A stretch of DNA of 56,011 nucleotides, taken from contig DHUL01000062.1 of assembly GCA_002409145.1 (NCBI GenBank), positions 66,633-122,643 on the forward strand, read 5' to 3'. This DNA comes from Bacteroidales bacterium UBA5235 (GTDB taxonomy: Bacteria > Bacteroidota > Bacteroidia > Bacteroidales > VadinHA17). Below are positions 53,594 to 56,011 of this stretch, in pieces. A program made the translations under genes and the position numbers. Under the pieces are notes generated by a model. It was not told where the DNA came from and did not search any database. It saw nothing but the letters and a program-made list of their open reading frames with translations. How positions within the stretch are numbered: the first letter of the stretch is position 1; every line of letters begins with the position of its first letter.

Positions 53594-56011
53594 ATGTCAA
53601 AAGTTAAGCGTGTTTATTCCTTCGGCAACAAGACAGCTGAGGGAAAGGCAGATATGAAAAATCTGCTTGGCGGTAAGGGAGCCAACCTTGCTGAGATGTG
53701 CCTCCTTGGCCTTCCGGTTCCTGCAGGGTTCACAATCACCACGGATGTATGTACAGAGTATTATCAGAACAACACTCAGCTGCCTTCTGAGCTCATGCCT
53801 GAGGTATGGGAAGCTATGAAGAAGACTGAGCAGGCGATGGGCATGAAGTACGGCGACAAAGAGAACGCCCTTCTGGTTTCATGTCGTTCAGGAGCCCGCA
53901 GTTCCATGCCCGGGATGATGGATACCGTACTCAACATAGGCCTATGTTCCGGGACCATCCCCGGCCTTATCAAAAAGACCGGCAATCCCCGTTTCGTATG
54001 GGATTCATACCGCCGTCTGATTATGATGTATGCAGATGTGGTAATGGAGAAGGCTGAAGGCATTGAGCCTTCTGATGGCAAGGGAATCCGCAAGCAGCTT
54101 GACGAGATGCTTGATGAATTCAAACACGGCAGGGGTTATAAGTCAGACACCGAACTTACGGCTGACGAGCTGAAGAACCTGGCTGAGGAATTCAAAAAAC
54201 GTATTAAAGAGTCACTAGGGAAAGAGTTTCCGGATGACGCACGCGAGCAACTGGAAGGTGGTATAAAGGCCGTCTTCAAGAGCTGGAACGGGAAGAAGGC
54301 TGTTTCATACCGCAGGATCGAAGGAATTCCTGATGAGTGGGGAACAGCAGTGAACGTGCAGGCAATGGTGTTCGGGAACATGGGTGACTCATCAGCTACC
54401 GGAGTGGCCTTCACCCGTAACCCGGCAACCGGTGAAAACCTTTTCTACGGAGAGTGGCTGGTCAACGCCCAGGGTGAAGACGTGGTTGCAGGTATCCGCA
54501 CCCCGAACCCTCTGAACGACGACACCAAGAATGAGCAGAACAAGCATCTTCACAGCATGCAGGAGTCGATGCCCGGAACATACAGGGAACTGGTAGACAT
54601 CAGGAACATCCTTGAGAAGTCATTTCATGACATGCTTGACATTGAGTTCACCATTCAGGAAGGTACTCTGTACATGCTTCAATGCCGTGCCGGCAAGCGT
54701 ACCGGTACAGCAGCCCTGAACATGGCAATGGATATGCTTCAGGAAGGTCTTATTGATGAGAAGACTGCTGTGATGAGGGTTGACCCCGCACAGCTTGATG
54801 AGCTTCTCCACCCGATATGTGACCCGGCAGCCGAGAAGAAGGTTGCTCCGCTGGTCAAGGGTCTTCCTGCCGGCCCCGGTGCTGCAGTGGGAAAGATAGT
54901 CTTTACCGCTGAGGATGCAGTGGCATGGAACCGCAAGGGTGAGAAGGTGATCCTCGTCCGCGAGGAGACCAATCCCGAGGATGTTGAAGGTATGCGTGCA
55001 GCAGTGGGTATTCTCACCGCACGCGGAGGCATGACCTCCCACGCAGCCCTCGTGGCACGCGGCTGGGGCAAGTGTTGCATTGTTGGTGCAGGCGGCCTCC
55101 ATGTTGAGGTGGCAGGAAAGAAAGCAAGGGTGACCGGTTCAGATGTGGTTCTGAAAGAGGGTGACATCATCACTCTCAACGGCACAAAGGGTAATGTTTA
55201 TACAGGCTCAATGAAACTGATGGATGCCTCAGAAAATCCGAGGTTCCAGTTATTCATGAAACTGGTTGACAAGAACCGTACCATGGGTGTCCGCACCAAC
55301 TGCGACAACCCCGATGATGCGAAGATGGCCCGCGAATTCGGAGCAGAAGGTATCGGCCTTTTCCGTACCGAGCATATGTTCTACGGCAAGGGTTCAGAGC
55401 AGCCTCTCTTCATCCTCCGCAAGATGATCCTCAGCGAAAATGAGATTGAGCGCAGGCAGGCAGTCGACGAGCTGTTCCCCTTTGTAAAGAAGGACATGAA
55501 AGGCACACTCGAGGCGATGAACGGACTGCCCGTGACATTCCGTCTCCTCGACCCGCCTCTTCATGAGTTCGTGCCACAGGGCGCTGAAAAGCAGGCTGAA
55601 CTGGCCAGGGCGCTCGGTATTTCCGTTGAAGCTGTTGCCAAGAGAGGTGAAGCTCTTCATGAATCAAACCCGATGATGGGTCACCGCGGTGTACGCCTCG
55701 GCATCACCTATCCGGAAGTGAGCGAGATGCAGATCAGGGCTATGTTCGAGGCTACTGCCGAACTGATTAAGGAAGGCAAGAATCCTCTGCCCGAACTGAT
55801 GGTCCCTGTCACCTGCGACGTCTCCGAACTGGATGTTACCAAAAAGATTTATGACAGGGTCTATGCTGAAGTACTGAAGAAATTCAACCTCAGCAAGATA
55901 GACAACAAATACGGAACCATGATCGAGATCCCGCGTGCAACATTGCTGGCTGACCGCATGGCAAAAACCGCCGAGTTCTTCTCATTCGGTACCAATGACC
56001 TGACACAGATG
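53594..56011 (+). CDS. ppdK: Pyruvate phosphate dikinase, partial (C-terminus beyond right edge)
   Basis: PPDK reversibly converts pyruvate, ATP and phosphate to PEP, AMP and pyrophosphate. It is common in anaerobes for pyrophosphate-linked glycolysis or gluconeogenesis. 806 codons are visible of about 900. Motifs are FGNKTAEGKADMKNLLGGKGANLAEM, the ATP-grasp region with SCRSGARSSMPGMMDTVLNIGL, FTRNPATGENLFYGEWL, and the phospho-histidine His483 in GGMTSHAALVARGWGKCCIVG. The PEP/pyruvate domain contains RTEHMFYG, MGHRGVRLGITYPEV and the visible end FGTNDLTQM. Only the last 100 residues or so are outside the window. The gene has its own promoter. Pyruvate kinase nearby on the opposite strand catalyses the opposing direction. 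Confidence 0.97.
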   Translation, partial: MSKVKRVYSFGNKTAEGKADMKNLLGGKGANLAEMCLLGLPVPAGFTITTDVCTEYYQNNTQLPSELMPEVWEAMKKTEQAMGMKYGDKENALLVSCRSGARSSMPGMMDTVLNIGLCSGTIPGLIKKTGNPRFVWDSYRRLIMMYADVVMEKAEGIEPSDGKGIRKQLDEMLDEFKHGRGYKSDTELTADELKNLAEEFKKRIKESLGKEFPDDAREQLEGGIKAVFKSWNGKKAVSYRRIEGIPDEWGTAVNVQAMVFGNMGDSSATGVAFTRNPATGENLFYGEWLVNAQGEDVVAGIRTPNPLNDDTKNEQNKHLHSMQESMPGTYRELVDIRNILEKSFHDMLDIEFTIQEGTLYMLQCRAGKRTGTAALNMAMDMLQEGLIDEKTAVMRVDPAQLDELLHPICDPAAEKKVAPLVKGLPAGPGAAVGKIVFTAEDAVAWNRKGEKVILVREETNPEDVEGMRAAVGILTARGGMTSHAALVARGWGKCCIVGAGGLHVEVAGKKARVTGSDVVLKEGDIITLNGTKGNVYTGSMKLMDASENPRFQLFMKLVDKNRTMGVRTNCDNPDDAKMAREFGAEGIGLFRTEHMFYGKGSEQPLFILRKMILSENEIERRQAVDELFPFVKKDMKGTLEAMNGLPVTFRLLDPPLHEFVPQGAEKQAELARALGISVEAVAKRGEALHESNPMMGHRGVRLGITYPEVSEMQIRAMFEATAELIKEGKNPLPELMVPVTCDVSELDVTKKIYDRVYAEVLKKFNLSKIDNKYGTMIEIPRATLLADRMAKTAEFFSFGTNDLTQM

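Overview
This 56 kb window is a dense, chromosomal-looking stretch from a member of the Bacteroidota, most likely an anaerobic or microaerophilic Bacteroidales/Marinilabiliales-type organism. The lineage call rests on two proteins with type IX secretion (gliding-motility-type) C-terminal domains, at least twelve exact TAnnTTTG promoter -7 boxes placed just upstream of genes, the rsh-fur-purA order, SPOR and FadL-like envelope proteins, and AT-rich spacers. An anaerobic lifestyle is suggested by pyruvate phosphate dikinase, citrate lyase, a biotin-dependent decarboxylase cluster, rubredoxin, a membrane polyferredoxin and nickel-pincer cofactor genes. I see no rRNA, tRNA, CRISPR array, insertion sequence or prophage. 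No gap between genes exceeds 300 bases.

Layout. 1-3.1 kb (minus): glyA (cut by the window edge) and a ClC chloride protein with CBS domains. 3.2-7.2 kb (plus): two translationally coupled M16 peptidase-family proteins followed by a type IX secretion cargo. 7.2-11.3 kb (plus): rsh, fur-family regulator, purA. 11.3-15.7 kb: a SPOR lipoprotein (minus), then an acyl-CoA ligase and a GH2 glycosidase lipoprotein (plus). 15.8-17.5 kb (minus): an isocitrate/isopropylmalate-type dehydrogenase and a degenerate HD protein, separated from the GH2 gene by a heptad inverted repeat and a shared terminator. 17.7-19.2 kb: pepD (plus).

19.2-25.1 kb (minus) is the main metabolic block: methylmalonyl-CoA epimerase, carboxyltransferase alpha, OadG-like subunit, biotin carrier, a 34-codon remnant of the membrane beta subunit, a CitD-CitE fusion, CitF, and a 53-aa rubredoxin. 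The first half handles methylmalonyl-CoA and the second half splits citrate. The loss of nearly all of the sodium-pumping beta subunit is the most striking single observation. 25.2-27.7 kb (minus): a DUF362 protein and a NapH/NapG-like fused polyferredoxin. 27.8-31.3 kb (plus): larC-larE-larB, which make the nickel-pincer cofactor, then a WbqC-family gene. No LarA enzyme is present in the window.

31.3-34.3 kb (minus): FadL-like outer-membrane protein and a Tyr/Gly/Ser-rich lipoprotein. 34.5-40.1 kb (plus): proS, an unrecognised cytosolic protein coupled to an Omp85-type outer-membrane protein, and tilS. 40.1-42.2 kb (minus): aroC and aroB. 42.3-46.2 kb (plus): nth and a large soluble hybrid histidine kinase. 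46.2-52.5 kb (minus): a five-gene run aroQ-pyk-DUF6702-type IX cargo-TPR protein. 52.6-56 kb (plus): xerD/xerC-type recombinase and ppdK, which runs off the right edge.

The most useful follow-ups are the beta-subunit remnant, the two coupled secretion-cargo operons, the unknown/Omp85 pair, the fused polyferredoxin with an internal twin-arginine motif, and the repeat-terminator structure around 15.7 kb. All function calls come from reading motifs and remembered family features. No database search was possible.
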